Shown in pieces: positions 55,759 through 64,000 of a stretch of 64,000 nucleotides of DNA (position 1 is its first letter; each line of letters starts with the position of its first letter). The notes beneath the pieces are model-generated. The model did no database searches, was not told where the DNA came from, and was given only the letters and a program-made list of their open reading frames with translations. The DNA comes from Zygaena filipendulae (taxonomy: Eukaryota; Arthropoda; Insecta; Lepidoptera; Zygaenidae), in the NCBI GenBank assembly GCA_907165275.2, contig OU015666.1, positions 2,572,001-2,636,000 of the forward strand, in the 5' to 3' direction. Both the position numbers and the translations under genes were made by a program.

Positions 55759-58700
55759 GGGGAACGGAGGGTATTGCCGTACGGCGGCTAATTTCGTACA
55801 TTTAAGATAGACAGGAATATAATGACAGAAAGCAACCTGTCCTAGTTGCACGCGTAGGATTTGTTGAGTTAGCTGTCATAGCAAATGATCGCGACAGTCT
55901 GCGTAGCAACATGGCGACGGGAGCATGATTTGTGTTTTTGCGATCGTGGATATAATATTTTACCTTCGGAAATTGAATTGTAAGTACTTTAATGTGTATT
56001 TATCTCTTGTTCTTATTGTTAAAATAGTGCCACAACATTGATTTTTATTGAAATTAGTTGTTTTCAAAGTAATATTTACGTCCGCTTTCACATGATTTCG
56101 GTTAGACATGGCGGGCATTATATCGGCTAAGTGCGTACACGTGTACGGTATTAGCCGCATCGAAATAACATGTGTCCGAATAATATAAAATTGTTTCTAA
56201 AATTGTCTTAGTAAATCATTTTATTATTTTAAGTACAGAATACTTATTATAGGCTTGGCCAGACGTATTATATTAATCCAATTTTTTCTACCCAGACCTT
56301 TGTTATCAGTAAGTAAATCAAAATTATATTTTCAGATGGAGCCTAAAAAGAAGTGTTCGTGGTCCCCCCGAAAAATGAGAAGTGCCATTAGGGCCATTCG
56401 TGGTGGAGCAAAGTTAAGGCCGACAGCTGCTTTGTATGGTATTCCTGTTATGACTTTATCTGATTACTCAAAAAGGGACAACTATGATGTTTCTTTTCGA
56501 ATGGGAAGAAAACCCGTTTTTACTCCTGAACAGGAGACAGAAATTAGAGACCAAATATTGCTTCTGGCAAACATGTTCTATGGATTGACGCCACAGTCAT
56601 TAAAGGCAGCAGTTTTTACTTATGCCGAGTCTAATAAAATTAAACATTCTTTCAATAAAGATAAAAAAGAAGCTGGTAAGGACTGGATGTATGGATTTTT
56701 AAAAAGAAACCCTGAAATAAGTATCAGGCGCCCGGAACCTACCAGCGTAAATAGAATTGTTGCCTTTAATGCCACAGAGTTACAGATATTCTTTGACAAT
56801 CTTTCATCAACATACGACAAATATAAATTTCGTCCTCATAGAATATTTAATGTCGACGAAACAGGTATCAACGCTGTTCATAAACCGGGAAAAATACTTG
56901 CTCCTAAAGGAATTAAGCAGGTAGGAGCTGCCACCAGTTGGGAGCGTGGGAAGAATATTACTGTCTGTTGCTGTATTAGCGCAATAGGTCAGTATGTTCC
57001 ACCACTTATTATATATCCTCGGATAAGAATGCATCCATCACTAGAGCAAGGAGGCCCGAACGGTTCAATTTATAGATGTAATAAGTCTGGATGGATGATA
57101 GAAGAATTATTCTACGTATGGCTGGTGCATTTTGCAGAACATACAAAACCCTCAATGGAAGACCCAGTACTATTGATCTTAGACAATCACAGTAGTCACA
57201 TTTCTGTGAGAATTTATGATTTTTGTCGCAAAAATGGCATTATCATGTTGACAATACCACCTCATACGTCGCACAGGACCCAACCGCTGGATCTTACAGT
57301 GTACAGTCCATTGAAAACAGCTTTGTATAAAGAATGCGATGCCTATATGAAACTCCATCAATATGAAAAACTAACACCACTGCAATTGATTCCACTGTTC
57401 ACTAAAGCATATTTTAACGTAGCTAATGCAGAAAAAGCAGTTAGTGGATTCCGAGCATCAGGCATTTGGCCCTTCAATCCCAACGTCTTCAGCCAATTAA
57501 TACAAGAAGGAAATGAAAACGCTCCTGACAGGATTTCCGCTGAACAAGCGGTTGAAAATATAAGGACGGAGTCTGAAAATTTAGGTGCAGCCAGTCTTCT
57601 AGATATACCGATGGATTTTAATGAGATTTCGTCTTTGTTACCTACAAATAATGAATCACATGAATCCGTTGATGATTTACATCCGTCAACATCAGGAATC
57701 CAAAATTCGTTACTTCCTGAAAATCCAGAACCAGATATAGCATATGATGGACGACCATCAACACCAGGAATCCAAAATTCTCTACTTTGTGAAAATCCAG
57801 AACCAGACACAGCTTATAATTTACTTCCATCAACGTCTACAACCAAAACCACTTATCAACCTCAGGCAAAAATTCAGCAAGTCAGTCGACAACTTTTTGA
57901 GCGAAGTAAAACACCTGAACGCGCAATACCTTTCAGTGAAATATCACCAGCTCCTGAAAAGAAACATATTCAAAAAGGGAAAGGACTAGGTAAAAGGACT
58001 AAACAACAATCAAAATTACTTACTTCGACTCCTATGAAATCTGTTTTAGAAGAAATTGAAGATAAACGAGCTGCCAAAAAAAAGAAAACAGAAAAACACA
58101 CTAAGACTATTACAAAAAATCTTAAAAAGAGACAAAATAAGAATAGTAAAAATAAAAAAAGTTTGAAGAAACAAATGGAAAAGGAGATTTCATCATCTTC
58201 TGATGAAGAACAACATGTTTTATGTGATGATGAAGAAGAGCTAGATGATGATTTTGCTGAAGTAATCGGAGGTGAGACAGGTGTTAAGGAACTATGCGTC
58301 ATATGTGGTGATTTTGGGAAGGATAAAGAATTGTGGTACAGGTGTGTAAGCTGTGGGAGCTGGTCGCATGCTTTGTGTTCAGGATATGATTCTGCTGATA
58401 ATTATTGTTGTGGATTTTGTTCGTAAGGCCTAGTAAAGGTTTATGGTTAAGATTAAAATTTTGTTACCGTTTATCCTAAATATTATATAATATATTTGTG
58501 TAAATTTTCAGTGTTTTATTTGCTTATTCATCAATAAAAGGGTTGGATATGTATGTACGAAGTTAGCCGATTAGGCGTACGGAGTTACGGAGTCAATTAA
58601 AGTACTTTATCTGTTGTGATTGTTGTTTTTATATTCTCATGTTTACTATATCTAAAGTGTACCTAATTGGGATTAAATTAAAATTGTTTATTTAATTTTT

Positions 58701-58764
58701 TGATGATTACTTTTGTAATAACGACATTTTAAGCTTACGTGTACGGCAATATCCTCCGTTCCCC
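55759..58764 (+). mobile_element. Complete Tigger/pogo-type DNA transposon
   Basis: 3006 bp between TA dinucleotides (55757-55758 and 58765-58766), the Tc1/mariner-superfamily target. The terminal inverted repeats are 24 bp (55759-55782 and 58741-58764), starting GGGGAACGGAGG, with one mismatch. Sub-terminal inverted copies of CGGCTAA-TTCGTACA occur near 55785 and 58552. One intact transposase gene lies inside. Intact ends, target duplication and open frame indicate recent, perhaps still possible, activity. Confidence 0.9.
56336..58426 (+). CDS. Tigger/pogo transposase with C-terminal PHD-like finger
   Basis: 696 codons from ATG 56336. The open frame extends 27 codons further up, but that part contains a pyrimidine-rich stretch ending TTTTCAG directly before this ATG, a likely splice acceptor, so the leader intron ends here. 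Residues 10-50: psq-type DNA-binding helix-turn-helix (AALYGIPVMTLSDY). Residues 60-130: CENP-B-type second HTH. Residues 165-330: DDE_1 catalytic core with D174 (FNVDETG), D283 (LILDNHSSH) and D319 (QPLDL). Residues 380-600: acidic and Pro/Ser spacer with two copies of PSTSGIQNSLL-like text. Residues 590-640: highly basic. The C-terminus has a Cys/His finger of PHD type (CVICG...CVSCGSWSH...CCGFC). Cuts and moves its own element; the finger may read chromatin (inference). Confidence 0.9.
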   Translation: MEPKKKCSWSPRKMRSAIRAIRGGAKLRPTAALYGIPVMTLSDYSKRDNYDVSFRMGRKPVFTPEQETEIRDQILLLANMFYGLTPQSLKAAVFTYAESNKIKHSFNKDKKEAGKDWMYGFLKRNPEISIRRPEPTSVNRIVAFNATELQIFFDNLSSTYDKYKFRPHRIFNVDETGINAVHKPGKILAPKGIKQVGAATSWERGKNITVCCCISAIGQYVPPLIIYPRIRMHPSLEQGGPNGSIYRCNKSGWMIEELFYVWLVHFAEHTKPSMEDPVLLILDNHSSHISVRIYDFCRKNGIIMLTIPPHTSHRTQPLDLTVYSPLKTALYKECDAYMKLHQYEKLTPLQLIPLFTKAYFNVANAEKAVSGFRASGIWPFNPNVFSQLIQEGNENAPDRISAEQAVENIRTESENLGAASLLDIPMDFNEISSLLPTNNESHESVDDLHPSTSGIQNSLLPENPEPDIAYDGRPSTPGIQNSLLCENPEPDTAYNLLPSTSTTKTTYQPQAKIQQVSRQLFERSKTPERAIPFSEISPAPEKKHIQKGKGLGKRTKQQSKLLTSTPMKSVLEEIEDKRAAKKKKTEKHTKTITKNLKKRQNKNSKNKKSLKKQMEKEISSSSDEEQHVLCDDEEELDDDFAEVIGGETGVKELCVICGDFGKDKELWYRCVSCGSWSHALCSGYDSADNYCCGFCS

Positions 58765-58766
58765 TA

Positions 58767-59256
58767 TAATTAATTTACTTGAGATAAATGCGGTATCTAA
58801 GTGTAGGTAATCCTTGTGAAGATCAATTATGGTATAGTACTTTTCTAGTATGGAAACCGAACGGTAAAATCAAAAATACGCTTCATTCTCAACCATAGAA
58901 AATTTATTTATATCTATACTATCCCTTACAACTTGTACTCAAAATTTAATAGTGATCGGTTCAGCCGTTAAGGTATGAAAGCGTTACCAACAAACAAGCA
59001 AACACACTTTCGCATTTATAATAGTAAAGATTTAAAAACTACAAACTAATTAAAAATGTAAGTTATTAAGTCTACAAGAAAAATAACACGAATGTAGCTA
59101 CAAAGTTTTGATTTAATTTTCATCGTCAGCGTCGGTCATCACGCCTAGTAATATTATATTATTTTTGACCTTGTTCGCCCGCATATCGAAGCGAACACAT
59201 AGAAAAAAACAACTTTCTGGTCTTTCAATAGCATTCGAATGTACAGGAATTGCTAG
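58767..59256. other. Intergenic DNA with truncated CCGCGG-type repeat
   Basis: 58916-59035 is the 3' part of a lepidopteran repeat (GGTTCAGCCGTTAAGG, ACTTTCGCATTTATAATAG). It marks the left end of the duplicated segment. From about 59110 on the sequence aligns with the upstream arms of the alpha and beta genes. Confidence 0.6.
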
Positions 59257-59477
59257 AGATAAGAAATATATCGAACACAGAGAAATATCAATGCTCAAGA
59301 AGTATTGGAGAACATCCTTATCTATATAGATAAGGAATCTATTGTTCTTGCGTGTACACTCGTACAATTTTTTTCTGTACCTATCTGCCTCGTCTGCCTG
59401 GGTGGCCATGCGGTCAACTATAAATACCTCGTCGCCTTCACCACAGCTTTCAGTTCAATTTTGACTTTCGAATGTAA
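59257..59477 (+). promoter_or_regulatory. Core promoter of the first 3' OCEL1 gene
   Basis: AGATAAG 59257-59263; the inverted GATA pair is here a perfect 20-bp palindrome at 59316-59335 (CCTTATCTATATAGATAAGG); TATAAATA 59419-59426; TCAGTT with +1 at 59452; ATG-TAA 59472-59477. Same spacing as the array although flanking sequence is clearly diverged, which argues for functional constraint. Confidence 0.65.
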
Positions 59478-59742
59478 CGACGCATTTTTGAGCACTGTCA
59501 CACATTAATAGTGAAAATTATACAATCGACTATCGGCATCCATCACCAACTGTTGTTGTGTGGACTGTACGAATCAAAGGCAAACGTGTCTGTTTGGCCA
59601 CAAAACCGCTTTGATCAACTTTCTTCAGATTGATCCGATTGATCCGATGAGCGTGTAAGCAAGCTGAGCTTCAGTATATTTGCTTCAGCAGGCAGATTTG
59701 TATCATTATTTTATCGATCTCTGCGACCAGCACCAGCAAAAT

Positions 59743-60678
59743 ATGCAGTGCAATATTAACAGAGACGAGGATTTTACAAAATTATACGGTCCAATAATGG
59801 ATCAGAAAATGTGCGATCAATATAAATCAGATCTTGACTCAGAACATCCGCACTACATGAGTCTTTATAATGAGATTTATGAGAGAGTGCGAAAATACAC
59901 TTGGACTAAGTCATTATTAAGAAAAGCTCCATTTCCGTCTGCAGAGTATACTCGATTGGCGAGTAACCTCGAAACTGAGGACAAACGATTACTAGCAGAC
60001 GTTGAACTGATGAACATGCGGTCTCAGTTCAATTATATTCACTGCAAGTTTGTTCACATTAAGCAAAGGGTGCGCGAATACGAGGAAGCGCTTGACCTTA
60101 AAAAAACAGAGCCTTTGTCAGCACCGCCAGGCGCATTGGCGAGTTTATCAGCGACAAAACCAGGGGTTGCACTGCGAAATTGCAGTTCCGCATCATCAAT
60201 GTCGCCATCGAGACCGTCATTGTCTCAAACTCTCCCTGAACAAACGAATAATGCCCCGGCGCAACTGGAATCGACGCCAGTATCAAGGCGGTCATCGTGT
60301 ACGTTGATATCTCCTGATACAACGTTAACATTAAGGCCATCAACTACGGCTGTCCCTCCAACAGAACCCCAAAGGGTTCAGTTGAAAGCGCCGCATAAAA
60401 TGAGCACCCAGCCTCCAGTGAAATCTGGTTCAGGGCCATTATCGTCCACATTGGTCGGTTCGCCAGCAGCGCTCACATCGAGGCCATTACTATCGAGGCC
60501 ATCTACATCCACATCAACTGCCCCCTCGCAACCAAAATTGACATCAAAGCCGCCATCTCGGCAAGCGAAGGCTATGAGGCCATTATTTTTAAAATCTATG
60601 CGCATGGCGCAAGCGCGATCGCCATGGTGTTCAACGCCATTGGTGGCTCGTAAGCGAAAGCGGAGTACTCAGGCGTAA
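59743..60678 (+). CDS. Short OCEL1 protein, tandem copy 1
   Basis: 311 codons from the family start MQCNINRDEDF. The frame is open to an earlier ATG at 59680 (332 aa) because the in-frame stop found before MQCN in other copies is CAG here; the later ATG is preferred by homology. OCEL1 9-114 is well conserved (IHCKFVHIKQRVREYEE). The linker is Ser/Thr/Pro-rich and ends at VARKRKRSTQA, the basic block equivalent to VVRKRKWAQ. TAA follows at 60676. Beyond it the same frame still reads PETTSSSTIS, TAG (60709), then SPSLRVPARVIADFPN to TGA at 60823, matching the alpha linker, so the ancestral protein was longer. No OCEL2. Its 3' flank matches that of beta genes. Confidence 0.65.
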   Translation: MQCNINRDEDFTKLYGPIMDQKMCDQYKSDLDSEHPHYMSLYNEIYERVRKYTWTKSLLRKAPFPSAEYTRLASNLETEDKRLLADVELMNMRSQFNYIHCKFVHIKQRVREYEEALDLKKTEPLSAPPGALASLSATKPGVALRNCSSASSMSPSRPSLSQTLPEQTNNAPAQLESTPVSRRSSCTLISPDTTLTLRPSTTAVPPTEPQRVQLKAPHKMSTQPPVKSGSGPLSSTLVGSPAALTSRPLLSRPSTSTSTAPSQPKLTSKPPSRQAKAMRPLFLKSMRMAQARSPWCSTPLVARKRKRSTQA

Positions 60679-60825
60679 CCAGAAACGACGTCATCGTCGA
60701 CCATTTCGTAGAATGCCTCACCCGAACCTAAAAAACGTTCGATAATTAGCCCCTCACTTCGAGTACCTGCCAGAGTGATTGCGGACTTTCCCAATCTTTT
60801 GGTAACACAAGACCAGTACCAGTGA
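60679..60825 (+). pseudogene. Residual coding sequence after the new stop codons
   Basis: In frame with the upstream gene, separated by TAA (60676) and TAG (60709). It encodes PEPKKRSIISPSLRVPARV and IADFPNLLVTQDQ, equivalent to alpha SIFSPSHQVPARVIAKYPNL. It shows the truncation is recent enough for the homology to remain visible. Repeated at 63798-63944. Confidence 0.65.
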
Positions 60826-60879
60826 GAAAACATTTATAATTTTCATTTTTGTACATAATATTATTATCTTTTCCTGTGA

Positions 60880-61290
60880 ATACACTGATTATTTATTTTT
60901 GTTTGTAAAATATGAAATAAAACTTATTCTCAAATTAATGAATTCCTTGTTGTTTTTTTTTGTCTTCCCAAGAATGTCAACGTACGTTGACGGTCCTCCC
61001 TCATTCAATTAGAAAAATATTAAAATAACTGGTAAGTATGAAAAAAAAGATCATTTTACACACACGTTGTCAGTACATAGGGTACTATTAACTTGAAATT
61101 TCCGTGGAAACTCTGAAATTAACGCAGGAACAGCTAGAAAGTAAATAATTATCAGTGTTGTAAAGTAATACCTAGACCTACCTACTTGCCAAATTTTTGA
61201 TCCTGTGTGCAATAAAAATTTCTTGGGAATACCTCATCGTAGGTCTAATCTTAAACCTACACACATTCACGATCCTACACACATACGTAG
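60880..61290 (+). other. 3' flank of the short OCEL1 gene
   Basis: 60880-60960 matches beta 3' flanks (TACACTGATTATTT, AAACTTATTCTCAAATTAATG) with a possible poly(A) signal AATAAA near 60914; 61020-61138 is a CCGCGG-type repeat remnant; 61141-61290 matches the palindrome loop of units 1, 2 and 5 (4775-4915). No gene. Confidence 0.55.
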
Positions 61291-61630
61291 GGTTGCCAGG
61301 TGACCAGTTTTAGACGGACACGTTTGGCTATTTACAGACGTGTCCGGCCAAAGATTTGTCGTCCGGCCTGTCCGGCATTTTTAGGCTTTTTGTCCGACTG
61401 CCGCGCGAGTCGAAACTCGAATGCAAGCAAAGCATAACACAAAAACATAATAAAAATTAAACAAGTAGGTAATGGTTTTTTATTAAGTAATATTGTCGGG
61501 CTTTAAGAACATGTCCGGCTTTAAAAAACTATGATTAGCTATTAAAAAGATATGTCCGGCTTTTAGGGCCAGATTCCCGGCCAAATGTAGCGCCGAGTCT
61601 GGCTTTTGTGTTTTTGACCTGGCAACTCTG
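61291..61630. mobile_element. Small inverted-end element rich in GTCCGGC
   Basis: GTTGCCAGGT at 61292-61301 is matched by ACCTGGCAAC at 61617-61626. The interior repeats TGTCCGGC/TTT motifs. It interrupts sequence that is continuous in the palindrome loops. MITE-like; family and target duplication not resolved. Confidence 0.55.
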
Positions 61631-61949
61631 CACATACATAATATAGTATATAATATACACTTCTGATGTATAAGCTTGTCTTATTTTCTTGTCTTTCTTA
61701 GATTCTTTATGATTCTCTTAACCGTTGAAACCTCTCCTTGAATAATAATCTGTTGTAACACGGATCGCTGAATTTTAATCAGTTTTAGCTATCCATCGAT
61801 TACTATAAACCACACAATGGTTTCATGTCAGGGTGTTATTTATTAATTCAAAATGGCTCCCGTAAAATACAATAATATGACTATATCAAGACGAAAATAA
61901 TGGTGAAATGGTCGAGTGTTACTACTGGTAATATGTATATTATGAATTG

Positions 61950-62150
61950 ACTAGCTGTTCCCCGCGGTTTCACCCACGATAATTTCAGAGTGCCCGCGAG
62001 AATTCCAGGATAAAAATGCTCTGTGTCCTTTTCCATACTATCCCTTACAACTTGTACTCAAAATTTAATAGTGATCGGTTCAGCCGTTAAGGTATGAAAG
62101 CGTTACCAACAAACAAGCAAACACACTTTCGCATTTATAATAGTAAAGAT
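61950..62150 (+). mobile_element. Complete CCGCGG-type lepidopteran repeat at duplication junction
   Basis: Runs from CTAGCTGTTCCCCGCGG to ACTTTCGCATTTATAATAG. Its last part (from 62035) is the start of duplication copy 2; the head is not present at the corresponding place of copy 1. Confidence 0.6.
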
Positions 62151-62375
62151 TTAAAAACTACAAACTAATTAAAAATGTAAGTTATTAAGTCTACAAGAAA
62201 AATAACACGAATGTAGCTACAAAGTTTTGATTTAATTTTCATCGTCAGCGTCGGTCATCACGCCTAGTAATATTATATTATTTTTGACCTTGTTCGCCCG
62301 CATATCGAAGCGAACACATAGAAAAAAACAACTTTCTGGTCTTTCAATAGCATTCGAATGTACAGGAATTGCTAG

Positions 62376-62596
62376 AGATAAGAAATATATCGAACACAGA
62401 GAAATATCAATGCTCAAGAAGTATTGGAGAACATCCTTATCTATATAGATAAGGAATCTATTGTTCTTGCGTGTACACTCGTACAATTTTTTTCTGTACC
62501 TATCTGCCTCGTCTGCCTGGGTGGCCATGCGGTCAACTATAAATACCTCGTCGCCTTCACCACAGCTTTCAGTTCAATTTTGACTTTCGAATGTAA
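62376..62596 (+). promoter_or_regulatory. Core promoter of the second 3' OCEL1 gene
   Basis: Identical to 59257-59477 with offset 3119: TATAAATA 62538-62545, +1 at 62571, ATG-TAA 62591-62596. Confidence 0.65.
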
Positions 62597-62861
62597 CGAC
62601 GCATTTTTGAGCACTGTCACACATTAATAGTGAAAATTATACAATCGACTATCGGCATCCATCACCAACTGTTGTTGTGTGGACTGTACGAATCAAAGGC
62701 AAACGTGTCTGTTTGGCCACAAAACCGCTTTGATCAACTTTCTTCAGATTGATCCGATTGATCCGATGAGCGTGTAAGCAAGCTGAGCTTCAGTATATTT
62801 GCTTCAGCAGGCAGATTTGTATCATTATTTTATCGATCTCTGCGACCAGCACCAGCAAAAT

Positions 62862-63797
62862 ATGCAGTGCAATATTAACAGAGACGAGGATTTTACAAAA
62901 TTATACGGTCCAATAATGGATCAGAAAATGTGCGATCAATATAAATCAGATCTTGACTCAGAACATCCGCACTACATGAGTCTTTATAATGAGATTTATG
63001 AGAGAGTGCGAAAATACACTTGGACTAAGTCATTATTAAGAAAAGCTCCATTTCCGTCTGCAGAGTATACTCGATTGGCGAGTAACCTCGAAACTGAGGA
63101 CAAACGATTACTAGCAGACGTTGAACTGATGAACATGCGGTCTCAGTTCAATTATATTCACTGCAAGTTTGTTCACATTAAGCAAAGGGTGCGCGAATAC
63201 GAGGAAGCGCTTGACCTTAAAAAAACAGAGCCTTTGTCAGCACCGCCAGGCGCATTGGCGAGTTTATCAGCGACAAAACCAGGGGTTGCACTGCGAAATT
63301 GCAGTTCCGCATCATCAATGTCGCCATCGAGACCGTCATTGTCTCAAACTCTCCCTGAACAAACGAATAATGCCCCGGTGCAACTGGAATCGACGCCAGT
63401 ATCAAGGCGGTCATCGTGTACGTTGATATCTCCTGATACAACGTTAACATTAAGGCCATCAACTACGGCTGTCCCTCCAACAGAACCCCAAAGGGTTCAG
63501 TTGAAAGCGCCGCATAAAATGAGCACCCAGCCTCCAGTGAAATCTGGTTCAGGGCCATTATCGTCCACATTGGTCGGTTCGCCAGCAGCGCTCACATCGA
63601 GGCCATTACTATCGAGGCCATCTACATCCACATCAACTGCCCCCTCGCAACCAAAATTGACATCAAAGCCGCCATCTCGGCAAGCGAAGGCTATGAGGCC
63701 ATTATTTTTAAAATCTATGCGCATGGCGCAAGCGCGATCGCCATGGTGTTCAACGCCATTGGTGGCTCGTAAGCGAAAGCGGAGTACTCAGGCGTAA
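62862..63797 (+). CDS. Short OCEL1 protein, tandem copy 2
   Basis: Same 311-codon gene as 59743-60678, with one Ala to Val change in the linker (NNAPVQLE instead of NNAPAQLE). Same stop codons downstream (63795, 63828, 63942). Head-to-tail with copy 1, in contrast to the head-to-head alpha/beta pairs. Possible N-terminal extension to 62799 as in copy 1. Confidence 0.65.
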   Translation: MQCNINRDEDFTKLYGPIMDQKMCDQYKSDLDSEHPHYMSLYNEIYERVRKYTWTKSLLRKAPFPSAEYTRLASNLETEDKRLLADVELMNMRSQFNYIHCKFVHIKQRVREYEEALDLKKTEPLSAPPGALASLSATKPGVALRNCSSASSMSPSRPSLSQTLPEQTNNAPVQLESTPVSRRSSCTLISPDTTLTLRPSTTAVPPTEPQRVQLKAPHKMSTQPPVKSGSGPLSSTLVGSPAALTSRPLLSRPSTSTSTAPSQPKLTSKPPSRQAKAMRPLFLKSMRMAQARSPWCSTPLVARKRKRSTQA

Positions 63798-64000
63798 CCA
63801 GAAACGACGTCATCGTCGACCATTTCGTAGAATGCCTCACCCGAACCTAAAAAACGTTCGATAATTAGCCCCTCACTTCGAGTACCTGCCAGAGTGATTG
63901 CGGACTTTCCCAATCTTTTGGTAACACAAGACCAGTACCAGTGAGAAAACATTTATAATTTTCATTTTTGTACATAATATTATTATCTTTTCCTGTGAAT

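Larger units (their letters stand above)
58916..62034. repeat. Direct tandem duplication, copy 1 (3119-bp period)
   Basis: 58916-60881 recurs at 62035-64000 with an offset of exactly 3119 bp and, as far as I can read, a single coding difference (C at 60260, T at 63379). Copy 2 continues past the window edge. Confidence 0.9.
62035..64000. repeat. Direct tandem duplication, copy 2 (cut by window end)
   Basis: Nearly identical to 58916-60881. The right end lies outside the window, so the total copy number is unknown. Confidence 0.9.

Noticed and set aside
59305..59508. 67-codon frame covering the promoter of the short OCEL1 gene (also 62424)
   Set aside because: It spans the GATA palindrome, TATA box and initiator, so it is promoter DNA that happens to lack stops.

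Overview
The window is AT-rich eukaryotic DNA, most likely from a moth or butterfly. Evidence: lepidopteran-type interspersed repeats with CCGCGG-containing ends, a Tc1-like transposase relic, the 3' end of a non-LTR retrotransposon, an intact Tigger/pogo element, and one plausible terminal exon with splice acceptor and poly(A) signal. Nothing looks prokaryotic. No rRNA, tRNA or CRISPR array was recognised.

The window is dominated by a multicopy family of intronless genes whose proteins carry the OCEL fold (the occludin / RNA polymerase II elongation factor ELL C-terminal domain; key run Y-V-H-Q-K-F-x-H-I-K near residue 100). I count 13 copies. Beta-type proteins (516 aa) have one OCEL domain at each end of a Ser/Thr/Pro-rich linker with an RKRKW basic motif. 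Alpha-type proteins (632-647 aa) keep OCEL1 and the linker but end in a degenerate Ser-rich repeat tail instead of OCEL2. Alpha and beta are paired head-to-head as long palindromes (arms about 1.6 kb, loop about 0.8-1.3 kb), and the pairs are repeated in tandem units of about 8 kb.

Layout. 1-22.4 kb: unit 1 (alpha1; beta1 broken by a frameshift and a SINE-like insert), unit 2 (alpha2, beta2 intact), unit 3 (alpha3; beta3 deleted, spacer invaded by a 1.5-kb TIR element). 22.4-35.4 kb: transposon debris, a divergent complete double-OCEL gene (26.3-27.7 kb), a possible last exon of an unrelated host gene (30.1 kb), and an OCEL1 pseudogene (34.0-35.0 kb). 35.4-53.2 kb: unit 4 (alpha4, beta4 intact), unit 5 (alpha5 with a nonsense codon, beta5 intact) and the beginning of unit 6. 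53.2-58.8 kb: a beta fragment, a decayed DIRS-like gag fragment, and a complete Tigger/pogo element. 58.9-64 kb: two almost identical direct tandem copies of a shorter OCEL1 gene.

Regulation and history. Eleven of the copies share a core promoter: TATAAATA placed 33 nt before the A of a TCAGTT initiator, an inverted pair of AGATAAG (GATA-type) sites about 100 nt upstream of the TATA box, and an AUG immediately followed by a stop codon 20 nt into the transcript. The loop between alpha and beta matches the intergenic DNA of the direct tandem copies at 59-64 kb. This suggests an ancestral head-to-tail array was converted into palindromes, followed by gene conversion, loop inversion, deletion and pseudogenisation. 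The function of these OCEL proteins is not known from the sequence. The ELL relationship suggests a protein-interaction or transcription role, and the palindromic organisation resembles rapidly evolving (often germline) gene families; both statements are inference.
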